The notes below the pieces were generated by a model that saw only the letters and a program-made list of their open reading frames with translations, had not been told where the DNA came from and ran no database searches. From an uncultured Oscillospiraceae bacterium (lineage in GTDB: Bacteria > Bacillota > Clostridia > Oscillospirales > Oscillospiraceae): a stretch of 64,000 nt of DNA. The DNA is taken from NCBI GenBank assembly GCA_934667095.1, contig CAKULE010000009.1, forward strand, positions 1-64,000, in the 5' to 3' direction. A program made the position numbers and the translations under genes. This document shows positions 34,640 to 45,390 of the stretch, piece by piece (position 1 is the first letter of the stretch; the number at the start of each line of letters is the position of its first letter).

Positions 34640-36034
34640 ATGAAAAAGATCGTTGCACTGCTTCTGGCCGCGGCCATGGCGTTTGCTCTGGTCGCCTGCG
34701 GCGGCGGCACTCCCACCAACACCACCAGCCCCACCCCCTCTCAGGGCACTGAGAAACCCGAGCCCTCCAATGAGCCCGAGAACCTCTCCAAGGTCCAGCA
34801 GATCGTCAAGGAGGCCGAGGGCATGACCCTCGAGGAGCTGGCCAAGAAGGCCATTGAGGAGTCCAACGGCAAGATGTTCTACGGCGTGGGCAACTCCAGC
34901 CGCGGCAAGAGCGCCCTGCCCCTGTTCATTGAGTATCTGCAGACCATCGACCCCAATTATACCATGGAGTTCGAGTGGCAGCAGCCCAAGAACAACAAGA
35001 TCTTCGATCAGCTCACCGCTGACTCCCTGAAGGAGACCGGCACCTTCGCCATGACCCTCATTCAGGACGGCAACCAGATCGAGTCCAAGATGGTCCAGAC
35101 CGGCATTCTGGACACCTTCATCCCCAAGGACTGGGCCGACGCCAACGGCACCACCGCTGACGCTTACACCGGCTTCCTGCCCCTGCAGACCCTGAACAAG
35201 GTCTTCATGTACAATAACACCGGCTCCAAGACCTACGACAACTGCTGGGACTTCGTGGCCGAGGGCGAGCATGGCCTGTATATGGACATCGACTCCGAGA
35301 TCGTGGGCAAGAACTTCCTCTATATGCTCACCCGGGATGACTACGCCACCTGGCTGAAGGAGGCCTATGAGGCTCTCTCCGCCGACGAGCAGGCTTACTT
35401 CCAGCCCACCATCAACGCCATGAAGTCTGAGGCCGAGGACCTTGGCCTTGGCGAGAACGGCGCCTACGCGCTGGCCTGGATTAAGCTCTGGGTCGAGTCC
35501 TACAACGCCCAGACTGACGACGGCCCCATCTGCAACACTCTGGTCGATAAGTCCGCCACCGATCAGTTCGGCCTGCTGGTGTACTCCAAGCTGCGCTCCG
35601 TGGAGGAGTCCTCCTCCGTGTCCGTCAACAACATCAACGTGGCCGCCTATGACGACGGCTATCAGGGCATCGGCGGCTACGGTTACTGCCACTACCTGTT
35701 TGTCACCGACAACAGCCCCCTGCCCTGGACTGCCTGCGCCTTCATCGCCTACATGACCTGCACCGCCGACGGCTTCTCCGCCTGGGGCAAGGACATGGGC
35801 GGCTACTCCTCCAACCCCACCGTGGCGGCTGAGAACGAGGAGAAGTATCACCATGAGACCGGCGGCATGGCCGAGGACGGCACCACCGTCGAGTACCCCG
35901 CCAAGAACGACCACGGCTACAACTGGTGGACCACCGAGGGTAAGCTGGTGCTCGAGGATCCCGAGTACTGCGCTTCCGTGGCCTTCACCGTGGGCAGCTG
36001 GATCGAGATGCTGAGCAAGTACAGCGCCGGCTGA
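34640..36034 (+). CDS. ABC transporter solute-binding lipoprotein
   Basis: The 464-residue protein starts with a lipoprotein signal (LVAC, Cys20), a Thr/Pro-rich linker, and a large binding domain. It is divergent from the PgtC-like lipoprotein gene and first in the importer operon with permease and ATPase. AAGGAGG lies before the ATG at 34640. A strong hairpin between this gene and the permease gene would favour excess binding protein over membrane subunits. The ligand may be a phosphorylated sugar, judged from the neighbouring sugar-phosphate enzymes and the Fbp/Afu type of the permease. Confidence 0.88.
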   Translation: MKKIVALLLAAAMAFALVACGGGTPTNTTSPTPSQGTEKPEPSNEPENLSKVQQIVKEAEGMTLEELAKKAIEESNGKMFYGVGNSSRGKSALPLFIEYLQTIDPNYTMEFEWQQPKNNKIFDQLTADSLKETGTFAMTLIQDGNQIESKMVQTGILDTFIPKDWADANGTTADAYTGFLPLQTLNKVFMYNNTGSKTYDNCWDFVAEGEHGLYMDIDSEIVGKNFLYMLTRDDYATWLKEAYEALSADEQAYFQPTINAMKSEAEDLGLGENGAYALAWIKLWVESYNAQTDDGPICNTLVDKSATDQFGLLVYSKLRSVEESSSVSVNNINVAAYDDGYQGIGGYGYCHYLFVTDNSPLPWTACAFIAYMTCTADGFSAWGKDMGGYSSNPTVAAENEEKYHHETGGMAEDGTTVEYPAKNDHGYNWWTTEGKLVLEDPEYCASVAFTVGSWIEMLSKYSAG

Positions 36035-36067
36035 ACCGGAGCTGCTGACGTTCGGTAACACTTGAAA

Positions 36068-36115
36068 AAAGGCGCCCTTGGACCGCGCACAGGCGCTGCG
36101 TCCAAGGGCGCCTTT
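36068..36115 (+). terminator. Strong hairpin between binding protein and permease genes
   Basis: AAAGGCGCCCTTGGAC (36068-36083) pairs perfectly with GTCCAAGGGCGCCTTT (36100-36115). The stem of 16 bases with a 16-base loop probably works as an attenuator or RNA barrier. Confidence 0.85.
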
Positions 36116-36147
36116 CCACTCTACCCCCATGGAAAGAGGAGAGAGCC

Positions 36148-37977
36148 ATGAACCAGTCCAATACCCTTCAGGCAAGCAGATCCACCATTTTCTTCAACAA
36201 GCTGAAGACCTTTTTCTCCAAGCCCCATAATGTGATCCTTCTGCTGATGGGCATCGTGCTGACGGTGAGCACCGTGGCCCCCATCGTGGCCATCGTGCAG
36301 GACACATTCAAGATCCACGCCGGCACCATCGACGCCTATCTCACCGGCCAGTCCAGCGGCTACACGCTGGTGAACTACATCGACCTGTTCACCAGCCGCA
36401 TGGCCAAGACCAACCTCTGGACCCCGCTGCTGAACACCGTGCTGCTGGCGGTGGGCACCTGCGTCGTGTCCATCCTGTTCGGCGGCGTGTTCGCCTTCCT
36501 CATCACCCGGACCAATCTGGCCTGGCGCAAGTACCTCAGCTCTATTTTCATTTTCCCCTACATCATGCCCCAGTGGACGCTGGCTGTGGTGTGGCAGAAC
36601 CTGTTCAACTCCAACGCCGTCACCGGCACGTCCAACGGCCTGCTGGCGGCCACGCTGGGCATCAACATGCCCCTCTGGTGGTGTAAGGGCCTGTTCCCCA
36701 GCCTTGTGGTGCTGGGCCTGCACTACGCCCCCTTTGCCTATATCCTCATCGGCGGGATCTTCCGCAACATGGACGCCAATCTGGAGGAGGCAGCCACCAT
36801 TCTGGACACTCCCAAGTGGAAGATCATGTGTCGGGTGACTCTGCCGATGGTCAAGCCGGCCATCCTGTCCACCGTCCTGCTGGTGTTCGGCTCTGCCATG
36901 GGTTCCTACCCGGTGCCCCACTATCTGGGCCTCACCACCCTGTCCACCAAGTACGTCTCCATGAACTCGAAATATACCGGCGAGGCCAGTATTCTGGCCA
37001 TCATCATGATGATCTTCGGCGTGGCCATCATGTTGATGAACCAGATGTCCCTGCGCTCCCGCAAGAATTATACCACCGTCACCGGCAAGTCCGGCCAGAT
37101 CTCCAAGATCAATCTGGGCAAGGTGGGCCGGTACATCATCGCGCTGGCCCTGGTGATCGTCACTTTCTTCACCAGTATCTTCCCCATTGTGTCCTTCGCC
37201 TTTGAGACCTTCCTGCCCAACCCCGGCGACTACTCCTTCCTCTATACCGGCGACACCAGCAACCTCACCACCAAGTGGTGGGTGACGGACGAGAACGTGT
37301 CGGAGAACGGCATGTACGGCCAGAAGGGTATCCTGCACAACGAGACCATCTGGCGGGCTTTCAAGGGCACCATCTGGGTCAGCGTGTGCTGTTCGCTGAT
37401 CGCGGGCTCCATCGGCACCCTCATCGGCTACGCCGTGGCCAAGAGCCGACGAAGTAAATGGGCAAACTACGTGAACAGCGTGGCCTTCCTGCCGTACCTG
37501 ATGCCCTCCATTGCGGTGGGTGTGGCCTTCTTCCTGCTGTTCTCCAACGAGCATTTCAACCTGTTCAACACATACACCCTGCTCATCATCACCGGCACCA
37601 TCAAGTATATCCCCTTCGCCAGCCGCAGCTCCCTGAACTCCATGCTGCAGCTCTCCGGTGAGATCGAGGAGGCCGCCATCATTCAGGACATCCCGTGGTT
37701 CAAGCGGATGACCCGCATCATCATCCCCATCCAGAAATCGTCCATCATCAGCGGCTACCTGCTCCCCTTCATGACCTGCTTGAGAGAGCTGTCCCTGTTC
37801 ATGCTGCTGTGTACCCAAGGCTTTATCCTGTCCACCACGCTGGACTACTTCGATGAGATGGGCCTGTATGCCTTCTCCAGCGGCATCAACCTGATCCTCA
37901 TCGTCACCATTCTGGTGTGCAACGCGCTGGTCAACAAGGTCACCGGCGCCAGTCTGGACAAGGGAATTGGAGGTTAA
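36148..37977 (+). CDS. ABC transporter permease, fused two-domain (FbpB/AfuB type)
   Basis: The 609-residue protein has two copies of the binding-protein-dependent permease domain. The two cytoplasmic coupling loops read EEAATILDTPKWKIM near residue 215 and IEEAAIIQDIPWFKRM near 510. Fused permeases of this type serve iron, phosphonate or hexose-phosphate importers (FbpB, AfuB). A region of about 55 residues near 355-405 faces outside between the halves. The gene is followed after five bases by the ATPase gene. GAGGAGAG precedes the ATG. Confidence 0.93.
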   Translation: MNQSNTLQASRSTIFFNKLKTFFSKPHNVILLLMGIVLTVSTVAPIVAIVQDTFKIHAGTIDAYLTGQSSGYTLVNYIDLFTSRMAKTNLWTPLLNTVLLAVGTCVVSILFGGVFAFLITRTNLAWRKYLSSIFIFPYIMPQWTLAVVWQNLFNSNAVTGTSNGLLAATLGINMPLWWCKGLFPSLVVLGLHYAPFAYILIGGIFRNMDANLEEAATILDTPKWKIMCRVTLPMVKPAILSTVLLVFGSAMGSYPVPHYLGLTTLSTKYVSMNSKYTGEASILAIIMMIFGVAIMLMNQMSLRSRKNYTTVTGKSGQISKINLGKVGRYIIALALVIVTFFTSIFPIVSFAFETFLPNPGDYSFLYTGDTSNLTTKWWVTDENVSENGMYGQKGILHNETIWRAFKGTIWVSVCCSLIAGSIGTLIGYAVAKSRRSKWANYVNSVAFLPYLMPSIAVGVAFFLLFSNEHFNLFNTYTLLIITGTIKYIPFASRSSLNSMLQLSGEIEEAAIIQDIPWFKRMTRIIIPIQKSSIISGYLLPFMTCLRELSLFMLLCTQGFILSTTLDYFDEMGLYAFSSGINLILIVTILVCNALVNKVTGASLDKGIGG

Positions 37978-37982
37978 TTACT

Positions 37983-39617
<1,635 letters not shown>

Positions 39618-39624
39618 AGGGTCC

Positions 39625-39660
39625 AAAAACCGCCCGGCTCACAGAGCCGGGCGGTTTTTC
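39625..39660 (+). terminator. Terminator after ABC ATPase gene
   Basis: AAAAACCGCCCGGCTC (39625-39640) pairs with GAGCCGGGCGGTTTTT (39644-39659) around a three-base loop, a typical rho-independent terminator. Confidence 0.92.
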
Positions 39661-39715
39661 TTGCCATCGGGCCGGAGAGATGCTACACTGAAGGGAACAG
39701 ACGGAGGTGACGGCT

Positions 39716-41203
39716 ATGACCAGAGATGAGGCCCTTGCGGGCCTGCTGCACTATGGGGAGCGCCGGGGGCTTATCGCCCCGGAGGACCGGACATGGGCGG
39801 TCAACGGCCTGCTGGAGGCGCTGGGGTTGGAGAGCTGGGCTGACCCCGGGGTCCCGGAGGAGGAGCACCCGCTGGCGGAGCTGCTGACCGTTCTGCTGGA
39901 CGACTGCGCCGCCCGGGGCCTGCTGGCACCGGACACCGCGGGCCGCCGGGACTTGCTGGATACCGCCCTTATGGGCCGCCTCACCCCGCCGCCCCGAGAG
40001 GTCGTTGGGCGCTTCCGGGCTCTGTACGCCCAGAGCCCCCGGAGGGCCACGGACTGGTTCTATCAGTTCAGCGGCGATACCAATTACATCCGCCGGGACC
40101 GCCTTGCCCGGGACCTGAGGTGGCAGACCGACACGGAGTACGGCCGGCTGGACATAACCATCAACCTCTCCAAGCCGGAGAAAGACCCCCGGGATATTGC
40201 GGCGGCGGCCGGGCGGCCGGCTGTGGGCTACCCCGCCTGCGCCCTCTGCCGGGAGAACGAGGGCTATGCCGGCCGGCTGGACCACCCCGCCCGGCAGAAT
40301 CACCGGGTCGTGCCCCTGACACTGGGCGGCGAGGCGTGGTACCTGCAATACTCCCCCTACTCCTATTTTAACGAGCACTGTATCTGCCTCAGCGGCGTCC
40401 ACCGCCCCATGCGGATCGACCGCCCCTGTCTGGATCGGCTGCTGGAGTTTGTGACGCTGTTTCCCCACTACTTCATGGGCTCCAATGCTGACTTGCCTAT
40501 CGTGGGGGGCTCTATTCTCAGCCACGACCATTTTCAGGGCGGCCGGTACCGGTTCGCCATGGAGCGGGCTGTGGAGGAGGGAGACGTGACCCTCCCCACG
40601 TTCCCGGACGTCACGGCCCGGCGGCTGCGCTGGCCCATGCCGGTGGTGCGCCTGCGCTGCGCGGACCCGCAGCGGCTGGCTGCTGCGGCAGACCACGTGA
40701 TCTGCCGCTGGCGGGGATACAGCGACCCGGCGCTGGGGATCCTGGCGGAGGGCGGCGGTGTCCCCCACAACACTGTTACCCCCATCGCCCGCAGGCGGGG
40801 ACCGGAGTACGAGCTGGATCTGGTCCTGCGCAACAACCGCACCACGGCGGAGCACCCGCTGGGACTGTTCCATCCCCACGAGGAGCTGCACCACATCAAG
40901 AAGGAGAATATCGGCCTCATCGAGGTCATGGGACTGGCGGTGCTCCCCGCCCGCCTGCGGGATGAGCTGGCCGCCGTGGCGGCGCTGCTGGCGTCTGGCG
41001 GGGACCTCCGGGCCGACCCGTGTACAGCCCCCCACGCGGAGTGGGCGGAGGGCTTCCGGGCGGCGGTGACTCCGGACAACGCCTGGGACACGGTGCTGGC
41101 CGAGACCGGCCGGGTCTTTGTCCGGGTGCTGGAGGACGCCGGCGTCTTCAAGCGGGATGCCGCTGGGCAGGCGGGGTTCCTGCGCTTTCTGGCGATGCTT
41201 TGA
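39716..41203 (+). CDS. galT: Galactose-1-phosphate uridylyltransferase, Firmicute class II
   Basis: The 495-residue protein matches the longer Firmicute-type GalT. It has the HPRNRY-like region replaced by class-specific residues, and an active-site segment GSILSHDHFQGGRY that holds the uridylylated His. It moves UMP between UDP-glucose and galactose 1-phosphate in the Leloir pathway. The ATG at 39716 follows GGAGGTGA; a GTG three codons upstream is inside the ribosome-binding site. No galK or galE is adjacent. Its place after the importer supports sugar or sugar-phosphate use by this cluster. Confidence 0.93.
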   Translation: MTRDEALAGLLHYGERRGLIAPEDRTWAVNGLLEALGLESWADPGVPEEEHPLAELLTVLLDDCAARGLLAPDTAGRRDLLDTALMGRLTPPPREVVGRFRALYAQSPRRATDWFYQFSGDTNYIRRDRLARDLRWQTDTEYGRLDITINLSKPEKDPRDIAAAAGRPAVGYPACALCRENEGYAGRLDHPARQNHRVVPLTLGGEAWYLQYSPYSYFNEHCICLSGVHRPMRIDRPCLDRLLEFVTLFPHYFMGSNADLPIVGGSILSHDHFQGGRYRFAMERAVEEGDVTLPTFPDVTARRLRWPMPVVRLRCADPQRLAAAADHVICRWRGYSDPALGILAEGGGVPHNTVTPIARRRGPEYELDLVLRNNRTTAEHPLGLFHPHEELHHIKKENIGLIEVMGLAVLPARLRDELAAVAALLASGGDLRADPCTAPHAEWAEGFRAAVTPDNAWDTVLAETGRVFVRVLEDAGVFKRDAAGQAGFLRFLAML

Positions 41204-41208
41204 AAAAG

Positions 41209-41250
41209 AAGAGCCCCCTTCTGTCTTTCGACGGAAGGGGGCTCTTTTGC
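41209..41250. terminator. Bidirectional terminator between galT and MFS genes
   Basis: A stem of at least twelve bases (AGAGCCCCCTTC with GAAGGGGGCTCT) with an inner GTC/GAC pair and TTTT tail serves the convergent genes. Confidence 0.9.
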
Positions 41251-41259
41251 ATCAGTGGA

Positions 41260-42477
41260 TCAGGGACGCTTGATGCTCAGGTTGAGCAGCAGGCCGGCCA
41301 CAGACAGGGCCAGCAGCATCACGAAGGGGGCCACATAGCTGTTGTAGGAGGTCAGCAGCGCGCTGGAGGCGGTGGCGATGAAGGACGCGCCCATGAGGTT
41401 GAAGTTCATGACGCTGAAGTTGGTGGAGAAATACTTGGTGCCATAGAAGGCGGAGGTGAAGGCGGAGGTGAAGGTGGGGCAGGAGCCATAGGACAGGCCG
41501 GTGAGGCACAGGCCAACGATGCACAGCGGCAGGGAGCCCATCAGCGTGGCGGCCAGCGTGATGCCCGCGGCGGCAATGGTGACGATGTTGGCGGCCAGCA
41601 TGGTGGTGCGGCGGCCGGCGGCGTCAAACACCGCGCCGGTGAGGATGCGGCCCAGACCGTTGCACACGGAGAGAACGCCCACCAGCGTGGTGGCCAGCGC
41701 GGCGGAGGCACCTACGGACATGGTCAGATCCTTGGCGAAGCTGATGACGGAGTTGCCCACGGCGGCGAGAAACACGATGCAGACAAAGGCGCGCCAGAAG
41801 CTGAAGCGGCGCAGCATCTCACCGGTGGTGTAGTCCTTGACCTCGAAACTCTCCTTGCCGGCGGCCTTGACGGCCTTGGGTTGGGGCAGGACCACGTCGG
41901 CCCCGGGCAGGCGGATGATGAGTCCAGCCACGATGAGCACCACGCCCAGCGCGATACCCAGCAGGAGGAAGGACTTCCGCCAGCCCATGGAGGCGATCAG
42001 GGCGTTGGACAGGTTGCCGAGGATCAGGGTGCTGGCGCCGAAGCCCATCATCAGGCAGCCGGAGCAGAAGCCCTTCTTATCGGGGAACCACGCGCCTACG
42101 GTGGACACCGTGACCACGTAGGCCATGCCGATGCCCAGACCAGCCATCAGGCCGTAGGTGAGGTACAGAGTGGTGACGGAGGCGCCGGACAGCCGGGAGG
42201 TGAGGATGAAGCCAAGCCCGGCCAGCACGCCGCCCAACGGGACCACGATCTTCGCGCCCAGCTTCTTGGCCAGCAGGCCGCCGATGAAGCCGCCCAGACA
42301 GAAGAAGGACATGGTGAGGGTGAAGTTCAGGGCCAGATTGGAGGCAGACCAGCCGAACTCGGCGGCCAGCGGGGCCTTCAGGATCGACCACGCATAGATG
42401 ATGCCGGCAAACAGCATGGCAATGACGCCGACCAGCAGATAGGGCCAGCGCGTAGGCTTTTGGGTGGAACTGTTCAT
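41260..42477 (-). CDS. MFS transporter, oxalate/formate antiporter (OFA) family
   Basis: The 405-residue protein has twelve predicted membrane segments and the OFA-type loop pattern, such as YAWSILKAPLAAEFGWSAS near the N-terminus and GLGIGMAY in the middle. OFA members carry oxalate, formate, lactate or related monocarboxylates. I chose the ATG at 42477 (MNSSTQKP) after GAGGAG; the extended in-frame upstream part has unlikely composition. It appears to be a single-gene unit. The substrate is a short organic acid, but which one cannot be said. Confidence 0.9.
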   Translation of the reverse strand: MNSSTQKPTRWPYLLVGVIAMLFAGIIYAWSILKAPLAAEFGWSASNLALNFTLTMSFFCLGGFIGGLLAKKLGAKIVVPLGGVLAGLGFILTSRLSGASVTTLYLTYGLMAGLGIGMAYVVTVSTVGAWFPDKKGFCSGCLMMGFGASTLILGNLSNALIASMGWRKSFLLLGIALGVVLIVAGLIIRLPGADVVLPQPKAVKAAGKESFEVKDYTTGEMLRRFSFWRAFVCIVFLAAVGNSVISFAKDLTMSVGASAALATTLVGVLSVCNGLGRILTGAVFDAAGRRTTMLAANIVTIAAAGITLAATLMGSLPLCIVGLCLTGLSYGSCPTFTSAFTSAFYGTKYFSTNFSVMNFNLMGASFIATASSALLTSYNSYVAPFVMLLALSVAGLLLNLSIKRP

Positions 42478-42869
42478 AGTGTTTGATACTCCTCTTCTTG
42501 TTTCTTGTATGTTACAGTTTAACACAAGCGGGAGGTGCTGTCTATGCAGTTTGCGGATAAGCGCCGATTTATACAATGGATGCGGGGCGGCCGGACCGGT
42601 CCCGGCGGGCTGTGAAGTCCGCACAAAAGGCACGGGTAGGTTTCGGACAGGAAGGAGAAAAGAGCGCTTTCTGCCCGCTGATAGTAAGTTTATGTGGAGA
42701 CGATGAAAAGTAAATGCCCAAACGGAGGGAAAGGAAGGGAATTGCGGAAATTCTGCGCAAAATCCTGCACATCCAGCGCAATTTTGCGGGGGTGAGCCCC
42801 GCGGGCCGCTGAGGCGCAGCAGACCGAAGACACAGCGCCCTCACACTGGTGGGGGCGCTGCTTCTGCGT
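42478..42869. other. Non-coding gap between MFS and AEC genes
   Basis: This 392-base gap holds the upstream region of the MFS gene and the end of the AEC transcript. The clearest element is CGCAAAAT (42756-42763) pairing with ATTTTGCG (42781-42788), a perfect eight-base repeat with a 17-base spacer. TTGCG/CGCAA half-sites overlap it at 42742-42760. Short open frames here have no ribosome-binding site and no recognisable product. Confidence 0.45.
42833..42860 (-). terminator. Terminator-like hairpin after AEC gene
   Basis: CAGCGCCC and GGGCGCTG form a stem with an inner CAC/GTG pair just past the AEC stop. There is no T-run, so termination would be weak. Confidence 0.45.
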
Positions 42870-43811
42870 TCAATGGAACACCAACGGGATCAGGTTGGCC
42901 CACAGGGGGATGGTCACAGCGGAGAACAGGGTGGAGAGCATCACACAGGCCGCCGCTTCGAACTGGACCTCCTGATCGGGATCGTACTGGATGGTAAAGG
43001 CCGCCAGCAGGGAGGCCGTGGGCAGGGCGGCGAACATGACCACCACCTGCGCCAGCTCCCGCTCCAGCCCCACCAGTGCGGCCAGACCCATGGTGACTGC
43101 GGGCAGCAGCAGGTTGCGTACGGCGGGGAAGACGAGATACCGGGGCTTGAGGATTTTCTTGAACTCGTAGTGCCCCAGCGACATGCCGCACAGCAGCATC
43201 CCCATGGGGGAGGCGCAGGAGCCGAGGATGTTGACCACCCCGGCCACAGGGGATGGGAGTTGGATTTGGGTCAGGTAGAGGAACAGTCCCACAAAGACCG
43301 CCACCACCGGCGGGGAGAACCAGCCCTTCAGCCGCTGGAGCTGGGTCTGCTTTTCCCGCACCAGTCCCGGCGGGGATAACAGGGCGGGGGCGGAGCTGTA
43401 ATAGATCATGCGGTAGGGCACCAGAAACACCACAAAATAGAACACGCCGGTGCTGCCGTACAGGGCCTCCACCACGGGGATGCCCACGAAGGTGAAGTTG
43501 GTGTAGAGCATGTTGAAGCGTTGGATGCGCCCCGAGACGGACCGGCCGCTGAGCACGTAGGCCAGCTGGCCCAGCAGGAAGGTGACGGCCCACAGAGCCA
43601 GCGCGATGAGCACCAGCCGGCCGCAGTTTTTTACCTCCTGCCATGAGAAGGCCCCGGTCATGGACCGGACGATCATGCAGGGGATGAAGAGCTTCATGAT
43701 GAGGGCGGTGAGCTGCTTGTCAAAATCACCCTTGACCAGTCCCAGCCGGAGGGACAGCAGGCCCAGAAGGATGAGGATCATGAGCTGGACGGCTAACTTT
43801 GCAGCGGTCAT
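42870..43811 (-). CDS. AEC family transporter (auxin efflux carrier / malate permease type)
   Basis: The 313-residue membrane protein has about ten membrane segments and AEC-family features: an opening LGLLSLRLGLVKGDFDKQL, FVGIPVVEALYG in the first half, and LPTASLLAAF in the second. Bacterial members such as MleP and MdcF carry malate or malonate. AAGGAGTGA lies before the ATG at 43811. It appears to be monocistronic. The substrate is unknown. Confidence 0.9.
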   Translation of the reverse strand: MTAAKLAVQLMILILLGLLSLRLGLVKGDFDKQLTALIMKLFIPCMIVRSMTGAFSWQEVKNCGRLVLIALALWAVTFLLGQLAYVLSGRSVSGRIQRFNMLYTNFTFVGIPVVEALYGSTGVFYFVVFLVPYRMIYYSSAPALLSPPGLVREKQTQLQRLKGWFSPPVVAVFVGLFLYLTQIQLPSPVAGVVNILGSCASPMGMLLCGMSLGHYEFKKILKPRYLVFPAVRNLLLPAVTMGLAALVGLERELAQVVVMFAALPTASLLAAFTIQYDPDQEVQFEAAACVMLSTLFSAVTIPLWANLIPLVFH

Positions 43812-43840
43812 AAGCGGCGGTCACTCCTTTACGTTGCATG

Positions 43841-43874
43841 AAAAAGCCGGGCGGAAGCAGCGCTCCGCCCGGCT
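43841..43874 (-). terminator. Terminator of small zinc-ribbon gene
   Basis: AGCCGGGCGGA and TCCGCCCGGCT form an 11-base stem with an eight-base loop, followed on the minus strand by TTTTT. Confidence 0.85.
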
Positions 43875-43904
43875 GGTGGTGTGGAAGAGTCCTTACAGCG
43901 AGGC

Positions 43905-44096
43905 TCACTCCTCAATCTCTTCGTAATCAGCGTCATCAAGGGTGCGGGCGCCGTTCTTTTCGAACTGGCCCGGTGTGCCGCAGACAGGGCACAGCCCGAA
44001 TTTGTCGCCGAAATAGGGGATCAGGTCCTCGGCATACTTGAACTTCTTACCGCAGTTCGGGCAGTGGTAGTACATCAGATTGGGTCCCCAGCTCAT
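43905..44096 (-). CDS. Small zinc-ribbon protein
   Basis: The 63-residue protein has two CxxC pairs (CPNC near residue 11 and CPVC near residue 36), the pattern of a zinc ribbon, followed by a very acidic tail ending DDADYEEIEE. I chose the ATG at 44096 because GGAGGTGA lies just before it; longer in-frame sequence upstream has no such site. It has its own terminator and seems to be a single-gene unit. The function is not known; zinc ribbons commonly bind nucleic acid or protein partners. Confidence 0.8.
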   Translation of the reverse strand: MSWGPNLMYYHCPNCGKKFKYAEDLIPYFGDKFGLCPVCGTPGQFEKNGARTLDDADYEEIEE

Positions 44097-44235
44097 GCTT
44101 TCACCTCCAAGCTCAGGGTATCCGGGTTTTGCCAGAGGCGGCCTTGCGGTCGAACGCCCCGGTGACCCGGCGGGCCCCGGCGATGAGCTGCATGCTGCGT
44201 TCGCCGTGGACCTGTGATGCACTGATTATACAACG

Positions 44236-44272
44236 CAAAATACGCGGACGCAAGGCGCGCCCGCGTATTTTG
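44236..44272 (-). terminator. Terminator of cupin-SDR-dehydrogenase-cyclase operon
   Basis: CAAAATACGCGG (44236-44247) and CCGCGTATTTTG (44261-44272) form a 12-base perfect stem past the cyclase stop, with T-rich sequence on the minus strand. Confidence 0.8.
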
Positions 44273-44340
44273 TCAGCATATTTGGATATGTGCCGGCGGG
44301 ATGGTATGCGACACGCGGCGCATGACGGCTCGGGCGCTTC

Positions 44341-45357
44341 TTACTTATCGTTGCGGTGGAACAGGTGCTGCATATACTCCAGACCGCTGTCGCCGTGGCC
44401 GGTCTCGTCGGCGTAGCCGGTGCCGCCGTACTTGTAGGTGCGGTCGGGCACGCTCTTGTCCAGCAGGTCCTCGTCGATCTCCGCCACACAGCGGGCCATG
44501 GAGCCGTCGCCCATGTACCAGCGCAGGGGGAAGCAGTTGAAGCGGAAGGGCACGCCGGCGGGGATCTTGTCCAGGTCGCCGCCCAGATTCTCCACGCCCA
44601 CGATGCCGTGGCCCAGCATCTCCTTGTGGCAGGGCTCCCAGGTACCCCAGATGCCGATCTCCTCCAGTTCGCCGAACTTCTCCATATAGGCCTTCTCACC
44701 GTGGAGACGGATATACTCAAACTTGTCGAACTCGGCATAGGCATCCTCGCCGAAGAGTTCCTTGTACTCCTCGGTGAGGGGCTTGCCGGTGGCACCCAGC
44801 AGGTTCATGCGGGTCATGCCGTTGTTGCCCATGGCGGTGTGCAGGGGGTGGTCCAGCGCCTGAGAGTCCATGGCCACGCACTTCAGGCCGTACTTCACGA
44901 ACCACTTGCCGGCCTCCACACCGGTGCCGGCGGCGTAGTGATAGTAGGCCTTGGAATCGTCAAACAGGCGGTGCATGCCGGTGTTCAGGCAGAGGACCTT
45001 GCCCTTCAGGGTGGAGGGATCCACGTTGTACTTGGCGCAGGCGGCGTCCAGATGCTTGTCGGTGATGAGGCCCCAAGGCTCGATGTCGATCTTCAGCACG
45101 ACAGCCTCGCCGGTATAGGAATCCACGGGCATCTCGTGCGTGTAGCGGGCGCGGCGGCCGTCGAACTCGTACTCCATCACGTGGCGGGGGGCGTCGCAGT
45201 GGGTGCCGGTGTGCATGGTGCAGTTGATGCGCTGGGTCAGCACGCCGCCCTTGGCCATGGTGTGGGTGTTGTCGATCTCGGGCTTGTCAAAGTAGGGCCA
45301 GCGGGGGATCTCCGCGCCGAAGGGATGAGTCAGGTCAACAAAAACAGTCTTGCCCAT
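44341..45357 (-). CDS. Cyclase family hydrolase (kynurenine formamidase-like fold)
   Basis: The 338-residue protein carries the family metal motif HTGTHCDAPRH near residue 50, with the initial DLTHPFGAEIPRWPYF typical of the cyclase family (PF04199). At 338 residues it is longer than most members, with an extra C-terminal part of about 100 residues that ends in a GYADETGHGDSG segment. It is the last gene of the operon with a cupin, an SDR and a 3-hydroxyacyl-CoA dehydrogenase, so it likely hydrolyses an amide, lactam or lactone intermediate. AGGAGG precedes the start. Substrate unknown. Confidence 0.87.
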   Translation of the reverse strand: MGKTVFVDLTHPFGAEIPRWPYFDKPEIDNTHTMAKGGVLTQRINCTMHTGTHCDAPRHVMEYEFDGRRARYTHEMPVDSYTGEAVVLKIDIEPWGLITDKHLDAACAKYNVDPSTLKGKVLCLNTGMHRLFDDSKAYYHYAAGTGVEAGKWFVKYGLKCVAMDSQALDHPLHTAMGNNGMTRMNLLGATGKPLTEEYKELFGEDAYAEFDKFEYIRLHGEKAYMEKFGELEEIGIWGTWEPCHKEMLGHGIVGVENLGGDLDKIPAGVPFRFNCFPLRWYMGDGSMARCVAEIDEDLLDKSVPDRTYKYGGTGYADETGHGDSGLEYMQHLFHRNDK

Positions 45358-45390
45358 TGTAGGGACCTCCTAATAAAATAGTAGTCGGAA

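Noticed and set aside
42464..42706. Possible 80-residue protein upstream of the OFA carrier
   Set aside because: It overlaps the carrier start on the opposite strand, lacks a ribosome-binding site and resembles no known protein.
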